A stretch of DNA of 22,617 nt, taken from a virus. Positions within the stretch are counted from its first letter, which is position 1, and each line of letters opens with the position of its first letter. A model generated the notes under the pieces. That model saw nothing but the letters and a program-made list of their open reading frames with translations, searched no databases and was not told where the DNA came from. Below, one piece after another: positions 21,324-22,617 of this stretch. Location: the IMG/VR virus record IMGVR_UViG_3300025282_002210, positions 1 through 22,617 of that record; one strand, written 5' to 3'. The position numbers were made by a program, and so were the translations under genes.

Positions 21324-21745
21324 TCCAAACTATTTATGCAAAATTACCCCGAGAAAAGATTACTTATTTAGAACGTGCTGAATTTATGAATGGCCAAGAG
21401 CAATCTTTTCGGGATGCTTTAACAGCCTCGATGTCCAAACATGGATTTAGAGATCCTGTTTATTGTTGGTATCATAGTAAGAATTGGAAAGATAAAATAA
21501 AAGTTATTGTGGGCAACAATCGTATGGTAGTAGCCAAAGAATTAAATATCCCAATTGTTCCAGCTGTTATTACAAATTTTAAAGCGGATCAGTTTCCTCT
21601 AGAAGGAAAGATTCTAACTACAGATGAAGAGGTAAAGGCCTTATTTTATTTACCTAAAAAACTTCATGTCAGACGAGATGAGAATGGGGATATTGATCAA
21701 GTCACACCGGCTTATTTTCCAACGGTAAAACAACACTATGTTTAA
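21320..21745 (+). CDS. ParB/Srx-like domain protein
   Basis: The 141-residue protein carries a ParB/sulfiredoxin-like fold motif: HGFRDPVYCW (about 41-50) followed by KVIVGNNRMVVAKELNIPIVPAVI (61-84), matching the GxxRxxAAxxL ... PVxV signature, with G65, N67 and R68 in the nucleotide-binding region. It lacks the helix-turn-helix and C-terminal dimer domain of chromosome-partition ParB, so it is unlikely to be a partition protein. Stand-alone domains of this fold include sulfiredoxin, ParB-like nucleases and CTPase/kinase-like enzymes. It lies between oxygenases 3 and 4, coupled by ATGA upstream and an 8-base overlap downstream, implying a joint process with them. Confidence 0.75.
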   Translation: MIQTIYAKLPREKITYLERAEFMNGQEQSFRDALTASMSKHGFRDPVYCWYHSKNWKDKIKVIVGNNRMVVAKELNIPIVPAVITNFKADQFPLEGKILTTDEEVKALFYLPKKLHVRRDENGDIDQVTPAYFPTVKQHYV

Positions 21746-22379
21746 AACAAAAAAATATCAAGTCATACGTGGAGCGCTTTCCAAAGAGCTAGCAAATTTT
21801 ATCTTTAATTATATGATGCTGCAGCGAGATGCTGTGGATTGGATGGTGAAAAATAATAAAGTTAATGCTTACAATCCCTTTGCTGGGACTCGTGCAGATA
21901 GACAAGTACCCGGGGTCTATTCTAAATATGGCGATTGGATTATGGAAACTTTACTCATGTACATGATTCCTATTATGAAAACTAAAACAGGAATGGATTT
22001 GGTTCCAACGTATTCGTACACCCGACTCTATGAAAAAGGAAATATTCTCAGACGGCACAAGGATCGACCGAGCTGTGAAATTTCTACAACCCTCCATCTA
22101 GGAGGGGATGAATGGCCTATCTTTCTAGACCCAACAGGGGGTAACTTTGTTATTGATGAAGATAAACAAACCATTAAACCTGGAGCTCCGAAAGGAATCC
22201 GCGTGGATTTAAAAGTAGGAGATATGCTGATTTATTCAGGTTGTGAACTCGAGCACTGGCGTGAACCTTTTGAAGGAACCGTGTGTTCTCAAGTCTTTCT
22301 ACATTATAACCATGCCAACGGTCCATTTGCCAAGACGAATCTCTTTGATAAACGCCCCATGCTAGGTGTAAGGAGTTGA
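21738..22379 (+). CDS. 2OG-Fe(II) oxygenase, HxD type (oxygenase 4)
   Basis: A 213-residue protein with the motif YSYTRLYEKGNILRRHKDRPS, giving HxD (H107, D109), STTLHLGGDEWPIF (116-129), VGDMLIYSGCELEHWREPF with distal H173 and candidate 2OG-binding R175, and SQVFLHYN. This combination is common in marine phages and cyanophages and belongs to the 2OG-Fe(II) dioxygenase superfamily. The C-terminal tail after residue 192 is outside the core. It begins within the ParB-like gene and ends the operon; a promoter-like gap follows. It shows no close resemblance to the other three oxygenases outside the catalytic motifs. Substrate unknown. Confidence 0.85.
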   Translation: MFKTKKYQVIRGALSKELANFIFNYMMLQRDAVDWMVKNNKVNAYNPFAGTRADRQVPGVYSKYGDWIMETLLMYMIPIMKTKTGMDLVPTYSYTRLYEKGNILRRHKDRPSCEISTTLHLGGDEWPIFLDPTGGNFVIDEDKQTIKPGAPKGIRVDLKVGDMLIYSGCELEHWREPFEGTVCSQVFLHYNHANGPFAKTNLFDKRPMLGVRS

Positions 22380-22402
22380 TTCCTATTAAGATGTAGTATA
22401 TT
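22376..22402 (+). promoter_or_regulatory. Weak promoter-like site before the last gene
   Basis: TTGATT (22376-22381) and TATATT (22397-22402) are spaced by only 15 bases; with a 17-base spacer the -10 would be TATTTG. Either could drive the tail gene at 22425, leaving a short leader with ACGGAA as a weak ribosome site. The 45-base gap 22380-22424 holds no other feature that I see. Confidence 0.25.
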
Positions 22403-22424
22403 TGTAATAGAAACGGAATTTTCT

Positions 22425-22617
22425 ATGTTACATAAAATCAGACTTAAACCTGGACTGGATAAACAATCTTCCGATACAGGAGCTGAAGGGAAATGGGTTA
22501 ATGCAGATTATGCTCGTTTTCGTTATGGCTTTCCTGAAAAAATAGGAGGATGGTCTCAACTCGTTGCAGATAATTTAATCGGAGCTGGACGTGATCAACA
22601 TACCTGGGTCGATTTAG
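22425..22617 (+). CDS. N-terminus of tail/virion protein (3' truncated)
   Basis: The last gene runs off the end of the window; 64 residues are visible, from MLHKIRLKPGLDKQSSDTGAEG to QHTWVDL. The pattern of LKPGL, then WVNADYARFRYGFPEKIGGW, then GAGRDQHTW is typical of the start of a large tail protein in marine podoviruses, in my recollection similar in style to tail nozzle / DNA-stabilisation proteins of the P22 gp10 kind. If so, it would attach below the adaptor ring coded at 11667-14016. Only the family style, not a specific fold, can be supported from this fragment. Its place shows that the structural module continues after the oxygenase operon. Confidence 0.6.
   Translation, partial: MLHKIRLKPGLDKQSSDTGAEGKWVNADYARFRYGFPEKIGGWSQLVADNLIGAGRDQHTWVDL

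Noticed and set aside
21320-21745. Phage or plasmid partition system
   Set aside because: No ParA, no visible parS repeats, no HTH in the ParB-like protein.
1-22617. tRNA genes or an integrase/attachment site
   Set aside because: I saw no cloverleaf-like tRNA sequence, no integrase and no attachment-like repeats; nothing supports lysogeny within this window.

Overview
This window looks like a piece of a marine podovirus (short-tailed, tailed dsDNA phage) genome, most like the uncultured phages that infect SAR11 and related alphaproteobacteria. All supported genes lie on the + strand, packed with ATGA or TAATG stop/start overlaps and almost no spacer DNA, in AT-rich sequence. The order portal, scaffold, HK97-fold major capsid protein, head-tail adaptors, tail fibres and a tail protein is that of a virion module. 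The family and host assignments are inferences from protein resemblance; no database search was possible.

Layout. 1-1206: the 3' end of a probable virion protein, an Nfu/NifU-type Fe-S carrier and a 48-residue ORF missed at the usual size cutoff. 1190-3697: P22-like portal. 3697-6650: an unrecognised glycine-rich protein and a chain of small basic or glycine-rich proteins, including a membrane protein that may be a holin. 6595-10117: GroES-like co-chaperonin, scaffold, a conserved 153-aa protein, a likely capsid decoration protein and the major capsid protein. 10118-11346: two small overlapping genes and one virion protein, with four RNA hairpins or promoter-like sites between genes. 11667-14468: head-tail adaptor proteins and virion proteins. 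14482-18790: a nine-repeat beta protein, a tail fibre and a Kelch-like adhesin family of two full-length propellers plus a 50-aa orphan N-terminal module. 18814-22379: a tightly coupled operon of a coiled-coil protein, four different 2-oxoglutarate/Fe(II) dioxygenases and a ParB/Srx-fold protein, apparently led by its own near-consensus promoter. 22425-end: the N-terminus of another tail/virion protein, so the oxygenase operon sits inside the structural module.

How it may work together. The scaffold, co-chaperonin and capsid genes form a head-assembly block whose most abundant products (decoration and capsid proteins) are bracketed by stem-loops that may protect or end transcripts. The Kelch paralogues look like exchangeable host-recognition units. 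The four oxygenases, the ParB-like protein and, farther away, the Fe-S carrier suggest an iron-dependent modification or metabolic function of unknown substrate. This is the most promising candidate for an undescribed system in the window.
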